From positions 1-64,000 of the forward strand of contig ONJY01000004.1 in NCBI GenBank assembly GCA_900318275.1: a stretch of DNA of 64,000 nt, given 5' to 3'. The notes below the pieces were generated by a model. The model searched no databases and was not told the origin of the DNA. It saw only the letters and a list, made by a program, of their open reading frames with translations. The DNA comes from an uncultured Bacteroidales bacterium (GTDB lineage Bacteria > Bacteroidota > Bacteroidia > Bacteroidales > P3). This document shows positions 42,429 through 51,410 of the stretch, piece after piece (position 1 is the stretch's first letter; each line of letters opens with the position of its first letter). Position numbers and translations under genes: made by a program.

Positions 42429-43463
42429 TTATTGCTTTAATGTTATCTTGTCAAAACCAGGGGTGGCGTAGGTGCACAGGGTGCCGCATGAGTCGTAGAT
42501 GAAGAGTACGGCCGCGGTGCCTGGCCCTGTGGGGTGGTCGGCTATGAACCGGCGGCTGCGGTCGAGGCCCATAACCATGTAGGCTGTGGCCATGGCGTCG
42601 GCACGCCACGCCGTGCTGTCTACAACCGAGACGCTGAGCAGAGAGTGCTGCACCGGGCGTCCGGTGGCCGGGTCTATGGTGTGCGAATAGCGTATGCCGT
42701 CGCGCTCGTAGTATTTGCGGTAGCTGCCTGAGGTGACGAGCGAGGCGTCGCGAAGGGCTACGACGGAATGCACCGTGGGCGCCGAAGCGCTGTCGGCGGC
42801 GGGGCGTTCCACGCCCACACGCCACGGGCTGCCGTCGGCCTTGCTGCCACGGGCTATGACTTCGCCGCCTACGTCGATGAGGTATCTGTCGATGCCAAGG
42901 CTATCAAACATGGCGGCCAGCAGGTCGACGGAGTAGCCTTGGGCTATGGCGTTAAAGTCAAGCTCGGTGGCGGGGTTCTCCTTCATGAGACGGCCGTTGC
43001 TGATGCTGACGTTGGCGCGTGCCGCGTCGAGCATGGCTGCCAGGTCGCTGCTGTCTGGCTCTTCCTTCTGTCGGAAACTGAAGCCCCATGCCTGCACGAT
43101 GCGCCCTATGCGGGTGTCGAAAGCCCCACCGGTGTATTCGCTCATACTTTGTGAGAGGCTGAATAGGTCGGCAAAGAGGCCGTTGATGCTGTCTGTGGTG
43201 CCGGCGTTGAGGCGCCGCAGCAAGGAGCTGTCGACCCAGAGTGACGCCGTGAGGTCGAAGGCGCCGAGAAGCGAGTCCACCTGTGGCTGCATGTCACGTC
43301 CTTGCCGGTCGTAGTATATAATGCTATAGTATGTGCCCTGAGCCTCGCCGTAGAGCTTTATAGGTTCCTGCGTGCATGATGCGGCGAGGAGGGCGGCAAG
43401 GCATAAAAAAAAGCGTCCGGCACGGCGGTGCCGAACGCTTGTGGTGTTTACCGTAGTGGTCAT
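42429..43463 (-). CDS. apbE: FAD:protein FMN transferase (ApbE)
   Basis: Covalently attaches FMN to extracytoplasmic proteins such as Rnf/Nqr subunits. Lipoprotein signal RFFLCLAALLAASC, then GTYYSIIYYD, ELDFNAIAQGYSVDLLAAM (FAD-binding), YLIDVGGEVIARG, and HTIDPATGRPV near the C-terminus. The 344 aa are full length. The ATG follows the stop of the upstream secreted-protein gene with no gap, and a terminator hairpin (43404-43440) lies inside the first ~20 codons, with its T-run encoding FFL. No alternative start after the hairpin was found. Confidence 0.9.
   Translation of the reverse strand: MTTTVNTTSVRHRRAGRFFLCLAALLAASCTQEPIKLYGEAQGTYYSIIYYDRQGRDMQPQVDSLLGAFDLTASLWVDSSLLRRLNAGTTDSINGLFADLFSLSQSMSEYTGGAFDTRIGRIVQAWGFSFRQKEEPDSSDLAAMLDAARANVSISNGRLMKENPATELDFNAIAQGYSVDLLAAMFDSLGIDRYLIDVGGEVIARGSKADGSPWRVGVERPAADSASAPTVHSVVALRDASLVTSGSYRKYYERDGIRYSHTIDPATGRPVQHSLLSVSVVDSTAWRADAMATAYMVMGLDRSRRFIADHPTGPGTAAVLFIYDSCGTLCTYATPGFDKITLKQ
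43404..43440 (-). terminator. Terminator embedded in the 5' end of apbE
   Basis: A 13-bp stem with one G-T wobble (43411-43423 with 43428-43440) closes over four bases and is followed on the minus strand by eight T. It starts 24 nt after the stop of the T9SS cargo gene and lies within the apbE coding region. Confidence 0.85.
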
Positions 43464-45590
43464 TTATTTGCTGACGATGAATTTGCGTATTGCCTCATGT
43501 CCCTCAACGGTGACGATGCGCATTGTGTAGTGTCCGTTGGCGAGGGTGTAGAGGTCTATCTGCATGTTGTTGCCGTTGCCCTGGCGCAGCATTACCTGCT
43601 GGCCGATGGCGTTGTAGACGCTCACGGTGCTGATGGCTTCTGCGGTGCGCAGGTTGACGATGCGGCTGGCGGGGTTGGGATAGATGTTCACGTCGAAGGC
43701 GTCAGCTTCTTCAATGCCGATGTTGGCAAAGGTGATGGTCACCCAGTTGCTGTCGGGGCAGCCGTTGCCATTGGAGGCGGTGAGCATGATGTCTATGTTC
43801 TCATGGTCGTACTCGTCGGTGACGGTGAAGGTCTCAGGATGGCCATCCTGCATGACACCGTTCTTGTACCATGTGTATTCAAGGCCGCTTTCGGAGCTGA
43901 CGGCATTCAGAGTGGTGCTGCCGTTGGGTTCAAGTATCCAGTTGCCGCTTATGTGTGACTCGGGGGTTTTGATTATTTCGAGAACTAACTTATTGTACAT
44001 GGGGCAACCTTCCGCTGTGGTGTCGCCTTCGACGGTGCTTTTACGTCTAATCTCAATGGAGTTGGTGTAAAGGGTATCGTTGTAAGCCCAACGGTATTTG
44101 TCGCAAGCCTCAACAGAGTCGGTATAATATCCTACCTCCTTTATGGTCAGCTTAAGACTGATACCCTTCTTGTAGCAGTTGGTTATAGTGTCGTGGTCGT
44201 TATTGCCGGGGTAGGTTACAAGAGCTGGCGTTTTGGTAATCATGGTGTCTGCGTATGATGTGTCAACGCTTTCGGTATATATTATGTTCATTCTTGCATA
44301 AGAGTAACGTTCGCAGGCTACGACGGTGTCGTAATAGCTTCGGTCGCCCAGCGGAACAATGTTGAGTTTGTAGCGATAGAAGGTCGAGCACTGGCGGCTG
44401 GCGTTATAAACGAAGATGCTGTCTTTGTCAATGACTTTGATGGTCGGGTTGTTGTTGCTGCCGGTGAACCTTCTCGTAACGGTGTCACCGTTCTCGATGC
44501 GGAATGAGTAACGTGTGGAGCCAATCTTGATGCTGTCGTACTCGCAACGAAGAGGACGGGTGAAGTTTACGATACTGTCGCCTACAGAGAGGTTGAGGGT
44601 GTATTCAATCTTGCAGCCGGTTACGTCGTTGATGGTGCTGTCTGTGTAGGCACCAGTGGTGTCCACCTGATGTTCGTGTCCGCCTTCGGGATGCCAGGTA
44701 TAGGTAGTACCGGGGCAAACGGTGATCATGGTGTCTTTGTGCTCAACGAAGGCGGGGTTAATTGTCAGATTGATGGTTGTCGTGTGGATGCAACCGGTTG
44801 ACGATGTGTCTCTGTGCACAATCGTGCTGCTCTCGGAATATGCATTTGTGCTATCCCAAGGTGCGAAGTACTGGCCGCAATAAGTCTCGTCATAACTTGT
44901 GTCAGTGTGGAAGGACATGTTTACCTTGATGCGCAGGACGCTGTCGCAGTCGCCAGAGGTGCGCAGGGAGTCGTAGTGGATGTTGTTGTCTATGATGGTA
45001 TGGCCACGCCATTTGTAACTGCAGTCGGCATCGACAATCAGGATGTCGCCCAAAAAGGAGTGGTTGATGGTGAGGGCGAGACTGTCGCGGCGGTTGCAGC
45101 CTTCGTCGGTGATGTACGTGGTGTCTATGAGGGTATCTTGGACGAACAACTCGCCCCAGGCGCTCATGTATTTGTCGCAAGCGGAGACAGTGGCAATGCT
45201 CGTGTCGTTGCCGCCGGTGATTGTCAGGTTGATGTAATGTATACTGTCGCAGCCGCTGGTGGCGGAGACAGAAGCTGAGAACAGACCGCTCTCTCTCCAC
45301 ACGAGGCTGTCGCGCCAAATGTAGACGCATTTGGCCGTTGCTTCCACAGTGTCTCTGATGATGCCGTCGGGGTTGACGGTGAGGTTGAGGATGTAGACGG
45401 TGTCGTTGTGGGCGGCGGGTTCGTTGACCATGATCACGGTGTCGTGGTCATAGGTCTCGCCAGTGATGTTCCAAGTGAAGGGTGTGCATCGCACTTCCTC
45501 AATGGTCTTGATGACAGGGGCTGCATCAATCTGAGCGAATAATGGCGTGCAAGCGATAGCCAAAAGCAGACTGAATAATACTTTTTTCAT
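43464..45590 (-). CDS. Secreted modular protein with type IX sorting domain
   Basis: 708 aa, signal peptide (LFSLLLAIACTPLFAQ), then repeated ~70-90-residue modules with a Cys-Asp-S motif and N-L-T-I strands (CDSIHYINLTI, CNRRDSLALTI, CDSVLRIKVNM, CIHTTTINLTI, CKIEYTLNLSV). This is typical of adhesin-like Bacteroidota surface proteins. A PKD-like domain (LVLEIIKTPESHISGNWILEPNGSTTLNA) precedes the C-terminal sorting domain (VNIYPNPASRIVNLRT, IDLYTLANGHYTMRIV). No enzymatic motif. Predicted to be exported by the T9SS. Confidence 0.82.
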   Translation of the reverse strand: MKKVLFSLLLAIACTPLFAQIDAAPVIKTIEEVRCTPFTWNITGETYDHDTVIMVNEPAAHNDTVYILNLTVNPDGIIRDTVEATAKCVYIWRDSLVWRESGLFSASVSATSGCDSIHYINLTITGGNDTSIATVSACDKYMSAWGELFVQDTLIDTTYITDEGCNRRDSLALTINHSFLGDILIVDADCSYKWRGHTIIDNNIHYDSLRTSGDCDSVLRIKVNMSFHTDTSYDETYCGQYFAPWDSTNAYSESSTIVHRDTSSTGCIHTTTINLTINPAFVEHKDTMITVCPGTTYTWHPEGGHEHQVDTTGAYTDSTINDVTGCKIEYTLNLSVGDSIVNFTRPLRCEYDSIKIGSTRYSFRIENGDTVTRRFTGSNNNPTIKVIDKDSIFVYNASRQCSTFYRYKLNIVPLGDRSYYDTVVACERYSYARMNIIYTESVDTSYADTMITKTPALVTYPGNNDHDTITNCYKKGISLKLTIKEVGYYTDSVEACDKYRWAYNDTLYTNSIEIRRKSTVEGDTTAEGCPMYNKLVLEIIKTPESHISGNWILEPNGSTTLNAVSSESGLEYTWYKNGVMQDGHPETFTVTDEYDHENIDIMLTASNGNGCPDSNWVTITFANIGIEEADAFDVNIYPNPASRIVNLRTAEAISTVSVYNAIGQQVMLRQGNGNNMQIDLYTLANGHYTMRIVTVEGHEAIRKFIVSK

Positions 45591-45693
45591 CTTGTAGTTT
45601 GTATTTTTTATTATTATTATCTTTATTTATCATGTTGCCGCACAATGTGTTGTTGCAATCTCCAATGCACATTCCGCACGCGCGTACAACATG

Positions 45694-45701
45694 CAAAGAT
45701 A
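45694..45701 (-). promoter_or_regulatory. Candidate -7 element of the modular secreted-protein gene
   Basis: Minus-strand TATCTTTG about 105 bp upstream of the ATG. The expected TTTG about 20 bases farther up reads AGTT, so the -33 box is poor. Confidence 0.45.
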
Positions 45702-45781
45702 ACACTTTTTTTTATTATGGTGAACTTTTTTGTTGAAAAAAAGTGTTTTTGGGAAAAATTAACGTCTCGGCAGGCTGCGTG

Positions 45782-47203
45782 TCACGGGCGTAGCACAAGC
45801 TCGGCGACGTTCTCCACGTGCTGTGTATGGGGGAACATGTCTACCGGCTGTATGCGGCGTACTTCATAGCGTGCGGCGAGCAGCTGCAGGTCGCGGGCCT
45901 GGGTGGCGGGGTTGCAGCTGACGTACACTATCTTGCGCGGTGCCGCGGCAAGCAGCTGTTCCACCACGTGTTCGTGCATGCCGGCCCGCGGCGGGTCGGT
46001 GACCACCACATCGGGCTGCCCGTTGGCTTCGATGAACTCCGCTGTCAGCACCTTGGCCATGTCGCCGGCATAGAACACCGTGTTGTCGAAGCCGTTGCGT
46101 GCGGCGTTGACGCGTGCGTCGGCGATGGCCTCCTCAACATACTCGATGCCCACGACTTTCTTCACCTGCGAGGCGAGGAACAAGGCTATGGTACCGGTTC
46201 CGGTGTAGAGGTCGTACAGCGTGTCGGTGGGTTTCAGCTCGGCCAACTCGGCAACGAAGCTGTAAAGTCGCTGAGCCTGAGTGGAGTTGGTCTGGTAGAA
46301 CGACTTGGGGTTGATGATGTAGCGCAGAGCCTTGCCACCGTTCCAACCAGACATCTCCTCCTCGATGTGGTCATCGCCGGCATAGGTGTGCACTTCGAGG
46401 TCAGAGTACGAGTCGTTGAACTTGGTGTTGATGATATACTGCAACGAGGTAATCTGTGGGAATCGCTCTCGCAGCATGTCGAGCATCGGCATCAGGCGGC
46501 CGGTGCTCTTGTCGGCTATAACCACAATCACCATCCAGTGTCCCAGCGACGTGTTGCGTATCACCAAGTTGCGCAGGTAGCCAGTATGGTTGCGTATGTC
46601 ATAGCATTCGATTCCGTGCTCCATGGCATAGTCTCTGACAGCCAAGCGTATGGCGTTGCTCGGCTCAGGCTGCAGGGCGCACATTTCTATGGGAAGCACT
46701 TTGTCAAACAGTTGCGGTATGTGGAAACCCAAGGCGCCCCAGCTGTTTTCCTGCCTCATGGTGGGGTCGGTCTGCCATGCACGTGTTGAGAAGGTAAATT
46801 CCAGTTTGTTGCGGTAGCGGTAGATATCCGCCGAGCCGCATATCGGCCGCATGCCGCTGCAGTCCACGTTGCCCAGTCGCTCCAGGTTGTCGCGCACCTG
46901 CCGCTGCTTGGCTTCGAGTTGTGCTTCGTAGCTCATTGTCTGCCATTTGCAGCCGCCGCAGACACCAAAATGGGGGCACGCCGGCTCTACACGCAGTGCC
47001 GACTGTCGGTGGAATCGCACCGCGCGTCCTTCGGCGTAGTTCTTCTTTTTTTTGTACAGCTGAATATCCACCACGTCGCCCGGCACTACGAAGGGCACAA
47101 AGACCACCAGTCCGTCGACCTTGGCCACAGCCATCCCTTCGGCTCCCGCATCCGTAATCTCCACTTGCTCAAGCAATGGCAACTCCCTGTTTCTTCTTCC
47201 CAT
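45782..47203 (-). CDS. rlmD: 23S rRNA (uracil-5-)-methyltransferase RlmD/RumA type
   Basis: Methylates a uracil of 23S rRNA with SAM. The 473 aa begin with a TRAM domain (LLEQVEITDAGAEGMAVAKVDGLVVFVPFVVPGDVVDI). The 4Fe-4S cysteines are in ACPHFGVCGGCKWQ. SAM motif LYDLYTGTGTIALFLA, then VTDPPRAGMH and the catalytic cysteine in YVSCNPATQARDL. Exact uracil (1939 or 747) cannot be decided; a RumA-type assignment is by family. Confidence 0.92.
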   Translation of the reverse strand: MGRRNRELPLLEQVEITDAGAEGMAVAKVDGLVVFVPFVVPGDVVDIQLYKKKKNYAEGRAVRFHRQSALRVEPACPHFGVCGGCKWQTMSYEAQLEAKQRQVRDNLERLGNVDCSGMRPICGSADIYRYRNKLEFTFSTRAWQTDPTMRQENSWGALGFHIPQLFDKVLPIEMCALQPEPSNAIRLAVRDYAMEHGIECYDIRNHTGYLRNLVIRNTSLGHWMVIVVIADKSTGRLMPMLDMLRERFPQITSLQYIINTKFNDSYSDLEVHTYAGDDHIEEEMSGWNGGKALRYIINPKSFYQTNSTQAQRLYSFVAELAELKPTDTLYDLYTGTGTIALFLASQVKKVVGIEYVEEAIADARVNAARNGFDNTVFYAGDMAKVLTAEFIEANGQPDVVVTDPPRAGMHEHVVEQLLAAAPRKIVYVSCNPATQARDLQLLAARYEVRRIQPVDMFPHTQHVENVAELVLRP

Positions 47204-47321
47204 TGTGCTATTTTAGATATTTGTTTTGTCAAAAACGGCGGAAAATGTAAATTATTATGTCTGAGGACAAAAAAGAACGTCGTTTTTCTCCAGCCCTTAT
47301 TCTGTCTGCATTTGTTGCAAG

Positions 47322-47409
47322 CTCCTTCGGCCCGCCATTGTCCGGATACGATAGGACGGCCGTAGAGTGGCCGTGGCGGATCCATGGCGATGCCGATGAG
47401 CACGGCATG
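47322..47409. repeat. 11-bp-period palindromic element (copy Q, degenerate)
   Basis: Eight 11-base units can be drawn: CTCCTTCGGCC, CGCCATTGTCC, GGATACGATAG, GACGGCCGTAG, AGTGGCCGTGG, CGGATCCATGG, CGATGCCGATG, AGCACGGCATG. The centre turns over near GGATACGATAG, with CC-ending units to the left and GG/TG-ending units to the right. Conservation is weaker than in A, B and E. Confidence 0.6.
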
Positions 47410-47419
47410 TGAGGGCAAA

Positions 47420-47460
47420 AAGAAACGCGGCGCAACACCTATATGTTGCGCCGCGTTAGC
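47420..47460 (-). terminator. Terminator of rpmH
   Basis: A 14-bp perfect stem (47424-47437 with 47444-47457) reads, on the minus strand, into TTTCTTTTTG. Confidence 0.92.
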
Positions 47461-47482
47461 GTTTCAGCCCTGTGTCTCAAGA

Positions 47483-47629
47483 CTATCGCTCGTCAGAGAC
47501 GGTCAGTCTTTTTCTGCCTTTGCGGCGGCGGGCGGCCAGCACTTTTCTACCGTTGGCGGTAGACATTCTCTTGCGGAAACCGTGCTTGTTGGCTCTTTTT
47601 CTCAGCGAGGGTTGGAATGTTCTCTTCAT
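47483..47629 (-). CDS. rpmH: 50S ribosomal protein L34
   Basis: Small basic protein of 48 aa: [20 protein letters not shown] followed by [19 protein letters not shown]. This is the complete L34 pattern, slightly longer at the end (KRLTVSDER). The start at 47629 is chosen because it opens the family N-terminus; a longer in-frame ORF upstream is not supported. A promoter-like TACTTTTG lies 70 bp upstream and a strong terminator just downstream. Confidence 0.97.
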   Translation of the reverse strand: MKRTFQPSLRKRANKHGFRKRMSTANGRKVLAARRRKGRKRLTVSDER

Positions 47630-47698
47630 ATCGTCAATATTTTTTTTGTCCTTTTTTATGCCTTGTACGGAGGCCTTTCTGCCGTAAAATTGAGTTTG

Positions 47699-47732
47699 CA
47701 AAAGTACATAAATTTTTTGAATTGTGAACAAA
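47699..47732 (-). promoter_or_regulatory. Candidate promoter of rpmH
   Basis: Minus-strand TTTG (47729-47732), 22 bases, then TACTTTTG (47699-47706). Confidence 0.6.
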
Positions 47733-47809
47733 AAATGTTTGCAAAAAAAACTTTTTGCATCACAATATGCTGTAAAACAGCGTTTAGTGTATGGAAAATA
47801 AATTCATGT

Positions 47810-47840
47810 TTTGCTGTTTAAAAAATAATTTGTACATTTG
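47810..47840 (+). promoter_or_regulatory. Promoter of the 47940-secG operon
   Basis: TTTG at 47810-47813, 19 bases, then TACATTTG at 47833-47840, a full consensus match. Leader of about 95 nt. Confidence 0.8.
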
Positions 47841-47939
47841 CATTTCCAATTTTGAGGGTGAAAAAGTGTTAAATGGTCATAATTGCAGAGCAAAGAGAAC
47901 GATAAGAAAAACGTCATTACGACGCCAAAGAGCAGGACT

Positions 47940-48521
47940 ATGGACAAGAAACAATTTGTCGAGATGGTAGGCAACCCCGCCAAGTTCAGTTCGCAGGACC
48001 GTGGCTGGCTGCGCGCCGTGCAGGCCCGCTACCCGCACTCATCGGTGATCAGCGTGCTGGCGCTGCTAGCCGACCATGCCTACGGTTTCGATACACCCGA
48101 ACAGCGCCGTGCCGCCATGCTCGCCATGTGCGACAGCACGAAGATCGACGCCATGCTTGGCAAAGCCGTCAACATGACCGAAAATGCCTCGTACGACATA
48201 TTCAACGAGATTAACACCTTTCAGGAGGTCTCCTTCAAGACCGCCCCGAAGAGCGTCATACTCTCCAATTTCCTGCAGGCAAGCCCCGCCGAGGATGTGA
48301 AGAAGGTGCAGTCTGAGCCCCAACCCGAGGTACACGACGACAAAAAAAGTATCGTCCCTGATGAATTCTTGGGTACTGAAACTCTTGCTGTTATCCTCGA
48401 AAAACAGGGTCGTGTGGAGCAGGCTCTGGCCATTTATAAAAATTTGTTGGCCCACAATCCCGAAAAAAGTAGTAATTTTGCACCCCAAATCGAGCGCCTC
48501 GAAACGCTGTTGAAAAAGTAA
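47940..48521 (+). CDS. Hypothetical protein with C-terminal TPR-like helix pair
   Basis: 193 aa from the ATG at 47940, which is preceded by AGCAGGA; an upstream TTG in the same frame is less likely. The N-terminal part (DKKQFVEMVGNPAKFSSQDRGWLRAVQARYPHSSVISVLALL) is helical. The C-terminus, FLGTETLAVILEKQGRVEQALAIYKNLLAHNPEKSSNFAPQIERL, is a TPR-like pair. No signal peptide. I recognise no family name. It is the first gene of an operon with secG (25-bp gap), which may point to a role near the secretion machinery, but that is only context. Confidence 0.7.
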   Translation: MDKKQFVEMVGNPAKFSSQDRGWLRAVQARYPHSSVISVLALLADHAYGFDTPEQRRAAMLAMCDSTKIDAMLGKAVNMTENASYDIFNEINTFQEVSFKTAPKSVILSNFLQASPAEDVKKVQSEPQPEVHDDKKSIVPDEFLGTETLAVILEKQGRVEQALAIYKNLLAHNPEKSSNFAPQIERLETLLKK

Positions 48522-48546
48522 GAACAATATACTAAAAAGAAGTAAG

Positions 48547-48876
48547 ATGTACACGTTTATCGTAATCCTTATCCTCATCGTCTGTGTGCTCCTCGCGCTG
48601 GTCGTGCTGGTCCAGAACTCCAAAGGTGGCGGTCTGGCCGCCAACTTCTCGGCTCCCACCCAGGTGATGGGTGCCCGCCAGTCGGCCGATTTCATAGAGA
48701 AAGCCACATGGTGGCTCGCCGGCATATTGGTGGCTCTCTGCCTTGCCGCAACGATTTCCATCTCCATGGGCGGCCATGGCGCCTCCGACCCCATGAAGAC
48801 CGAGGTCACCAACACCAGTGACTACAGCCCCGTGCAGCAGGCAACAGCCCCCGAGGCAGCTCCTGTCGCCGAATAA
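48547..48876 (+). CDS. secG: Preprotein translocase subunit SecG
   Basis: Small SecYEG subunit. 109 aa with two membrane segments (FIVILILIVCVLLALVVLVQ and WWLAGILVALCLAATISI) and the conserved loop NSKGGGLAANFSAPTQVMGARQSADFIEKATW, as in Bacteroidota SecG. The acidic, Ala-rich end (APEAAPVAE) is a common extension. A RecD-like ATPase gene follows after 4 bp if its GTG start is right. Confidence 0.95.
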   Translation: MYTFIVILILIVCVLLALVVLVQNSKGGGLAANFSAPTQVMGARQSADFIEKATWWLAGILVALCLAATISISMGGHGASDPMKTEVTNTSDYSPVQQATAPEAAPVAE

Positions 48877-48880
48877 AGCC

Positions 48881-50311
48881 GTGGCTCTCCGCGACGTAGA
48901 GCAGTCTGTAGCTAAGCTCATCCTATCCCGCTTCCCGCATACTCCAACCGACGGGCAGCGGGTTGCTTGTGCTTTAATGTCGCGGTTCCTATATGACCCC
49001 GACCCGCGTTCGGCGATGCTGCTGCGCGGATATGCCGGTACAGGCAAGACGTCGTTGGTCTCGGCGTTGATACAGACCCTTCCGCAACTGCGTGTGAACT
49101 GTGTGCTGCTGGCTCCGACGGGACGTGCGGCCAAGGTCCTATCCGGCTACTCCGGCCGTCAGGCGTTCACCATACACAAGAAGATATACATGACAGCCAC
49201 CGACGCTTCCGGCGCGGTGCGCACCGTGCGTGCCATCAACAAGCACAGCTATACACTTTTTATCGTGGATGAAGCCTCTATGATCGGGGTGGAGCCCTCT
49301 GCCAGCGGCCACAGCCTGCTCGAGGACTTGGTGGACTATGTCTACGATGGCAACCATTGTCGCCTGATGCTCATAGGTGACACCGCCCAGCTGCCCCCGG
49401 TGGGGCAGAGCGAGAGCCCTGCTCTCGACGAGCGCTACCTGGCGTCGGCCTACGCCCTCAGCGTTGTAAGCCATGAGCTCACTGAGGTAGTGCGCCAGCA
49501 GAGCCTCTCAGGCATTCTGGTCAACGCCACGTCGTTGCGCAGCCAGATATCAGATATGTCCGGCGACGACGAGCTTTCGTTACCGCTTTTCACGTTGGCC
49601 GACGATGTGGTGAACCTTGCCGGAAGCGATCTCATGGAGACTCTCTATGCCGAATATGGCACGAACCAGTTGGAGGATGTCGTTGTGGTGACACGCAGCA
49701 ACAAGCGCGCCAACCTCTTCAATCAGGGGGTACGCAACAGCGTGCTCTACCGTGAACAGGAGGTCAACGCCGGCGACTATCTGATGGTGGTGAAGAACAA
49801 CTACTACTGGCTCGACAATGACAGTGATATTGGTTTCATTGCCAATGGCGACATTGTGGAGGTCCTCGGCGTGCGCAATGTTCAGGAATTGTACGGTTTC
49901 CGCTTTGCCGATGCCACGTTGCGCTTCGTCGACTACCCCGACGAGCAGCCTCACGACTGCAAGCTTATGCTCTCGACGCTCTACAGCGAGTCGCCGTCGC
50001 TCACTGCCGATGAGCAGAGCCGCCTATACAATGCGGTGATGGAGGACTATGCCGACCTGCCCCACAAGGCCGACCGTCTGCGTGAGATGCGCCAGAACCC
50101 CTATTACAATGCCCTTCAGGTGAAGTTTGCCTATGCGCTGACATGCCACAAGACACAGGGCGGCCAATGGCGCACAGTGATTATTGACCAGGGCTTTCTG
50201 CCCCCCGACCAGCTGCTCGGCCGCGACTATCTGCGCTGGCTCTATACGGCATTCACGCGTGCCACGGGCAAGGTGTACCTGCTCGGCTTCGGGCAGGAGT
50301 TCTTTGCGTGA
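48881..50311 (+). CDS. RecD/AddA-like superfamily 1 helicase-type ATPase
   Basis: 476 aa from a GTG at 48881; an ATG at 48818 would overlap secG by 59 bp. Walker A is LLRGYAGTGKTSLVSAL, the DEAD-like box FIVDEASMIGVE, LMLIGDTAQLPPVGQ is motif III, and the C-terminal UvrD_C_2 motif reads FAYALTCHKTQGGQWRTVIIDQG followed by YLRWLYTAFTRATGKVYLLG. This is the small AAA/RecD-like group annotated as ATP-dependent DNA helicase in Bacteroidota. No nuclease domain. Role likely in DNA repair. Confidence 0.85.
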   Translation: MALRDVEQSVAKLILSRFPHTPTDGQRVACALMSRFLYDPDPRSAMLLRGYAGTGKTSLVSALIQTLPQLRVNCVLLAPTGRAAKVLSGYSGRQAFTIHKKIYMTATDASGAVRTVRAINKHSYTLFIVDEASMIGVEPSASGHSLLEDLVDYVYDGNHCRLMLIGDTAQLPPVGQSESPALDERYLASAYALSVVSHELTEVVRQQSLSGILVNATSLRSQISDMSGDDELSLPLFTLADDVVNLAGSDLMETLYAEYGTNQLEDVVVVTRSNKRANLFNQGVRNSVLYREQEVNAGDYLMVVKNNYYWLDNDSDIGFIANGDIVEVLGVRNVQELYGFRFADATLRFVDYPDEQPHDCKLMLSTLYSESPSLTADEQSRLYNAVMEDYADLPHKADRLREMRQNPYYNALQVKFAYALTCHKTQGGQWRTVIIDQGFLPPDQLLGRDYLRWLYTAFTRATGKVYLLGFGQEFFA

Positions 50312-50324
50312 GGGAAAACCGGTC

Positions 50325-51410
50325 TTATTTCTGCACGGCCATGACGGGCTGTGCGTAGGTATGGTATAGGATGTCGCGTGCTTCGGCCGGCAGCGCCTTT
50401 GCGCGCTCCTTGAGGCGGTCGAGGGTCTGCTGGGTGTAGCGCATTGGCATGCGCTGGCCGCTGACGATGCTGTAGGCGGCATAATTGCTCGGCATGAGGC
50501 GGTAGTTGTGCTGTATGTGGTGGTCAAGGACTTTGGCCACATGTTCGGCCACATCCATGCCTCCTTGTGGCTGCAGCTCGCGCGCGGTGAGCGGTGAGCC
50601 TATGGCGAGGTGTACGCGTCCTTTCTGGCCTATGATACCGCTGACCACGGAGCGCAGGTCCTCGTCGGGTGCTTTCTCATATCTGCCTTTGCTGCTCATC
50701 ATCAGCTCGGTGGCCTTCATGGCGTCGCAAGGGTCCCACTCGTAGCTGATGGACATTGGCACTATGTGCAGGCGGTTTAGTGTCTGCATGGCGTCGCCGT
50801 TGCCGCCGAGGGTGAGCATCTTTATCATTGCCGGTGCTGTGGTGTCGTTGCCGTCCTTGGCGCGGCCGTTCTTCTGGGCTATCCACACCGACTGCCGTTG
50901 CCCGATGAGTGTGTTGAGGTATTCCGACAGATGTTGCAGGCTGTTGTAGAAAGCCCTCGGGGTGCCGCCGCGCTCCATGCGTATCATCTTGTTGCTGCGG
51001 AAGAGCACTTCCATGATTGGCAACGACAAGAGGTTCTGCCCGAAGACGATGTGCGACGTTGTGCCGCGGTGCTCCATGAGCAGGTGCTGCAGCAGAAATG
51101 CGTCGAGGGTGATGTCGCGGTGGTTGCTCACGAAGATGTATGGTATGCCGCGGCGCAGATGCTGCAGGCCGCTGTAGGTGAAGCCGTCGGTCGTCTCCTT
51201 GACGATGCGCCTTATGGCGTCGTTCATGAAGGTGGCCTGAAACTGGTGTATGTTTGTCGTGGCGAGGAGCCTTTTTCGCGCCGTCTCGATGTCCCCGTCA
51301 GGGTAAATGAAACGTATGATCTGCGGAAAGAGCTCCCAGTCGGCAATAGCCTGCATCGCTGAGGGAATTTCAGCGTCGTTGTATGGGCGTATGTCGTCGA
51401 AAAGCTCCAT
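50325..51410 (-). CDS. 1-acyl-sn-glycerol-3-phosphate acyltransferase family protein
   Basis: 361 aa. Transfers an acyl chain in phospholipid synthesis. The PlsC signature is VSNHRDITLDAF (H-x4-D at about residue 107), followed by a glycine-rich segment (IRMERGGTPRAFYNSL), WIAQKNGRAKDGNDTT and HIVPMSISYEWDPCD. The long N- and C-terminal parts are typical of the Bacteroidota group. The start at 51410 overlaps the gpsA stop by one base (TGATG), which fits a shared glycerolipid pathway. Confidence 0.88.
   Translation of the reverse strand: MELFDDIRPYNDAEIPSAMQAIADWELFPQIIRFIYPDGDIETARKRLLATTNIHQFQATFMNDAIRRIVKETTDGFTYSGLQHLRRGIPYIFVSNHRDITLDAFLLQHLLMEHRGTTSHIVFGQNLLSLPIMEVLFRSNKMIRMERGGTPRAFYNSLQHLSEYLNTLIGQRQSVWIAQKNGRAKDGNDTTAPAMIKMLTLGGNGDAMQTLNRLHIVPMSISYEWDPCDAMKATELMMSSKGRYEKAPDEDLRSVVSGIIGQKGRVHLAIGSPLTARELQPQGGMDVAEHVAKVLDHHIQHNYRLMPSNYAAYSIVSGQRMPMRYTQQTLDRLKERAKALPAEARDILYHTYAQPVMAVQK

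Larger units (their letters stand above)
47204..47482. other. Intergenic gap with element Q and the rpmH terminator
   Basis: About 280 bp between rlmD and rpmH (both minus). It holds the 11-bp element at 47322-47409 and the rpmH terminator (47420-47460). The remainder (47204-47321) shows nothing I can name. Confidence 0.7.
47630..47939. other. Divergent promoter region of rpmH and the 47940 gene
   Basis: 310 AT-rich bases with the two promoters listed at 47699-47732 and 47810-47840; no gene or repeat seen. Confidence 0.7.
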
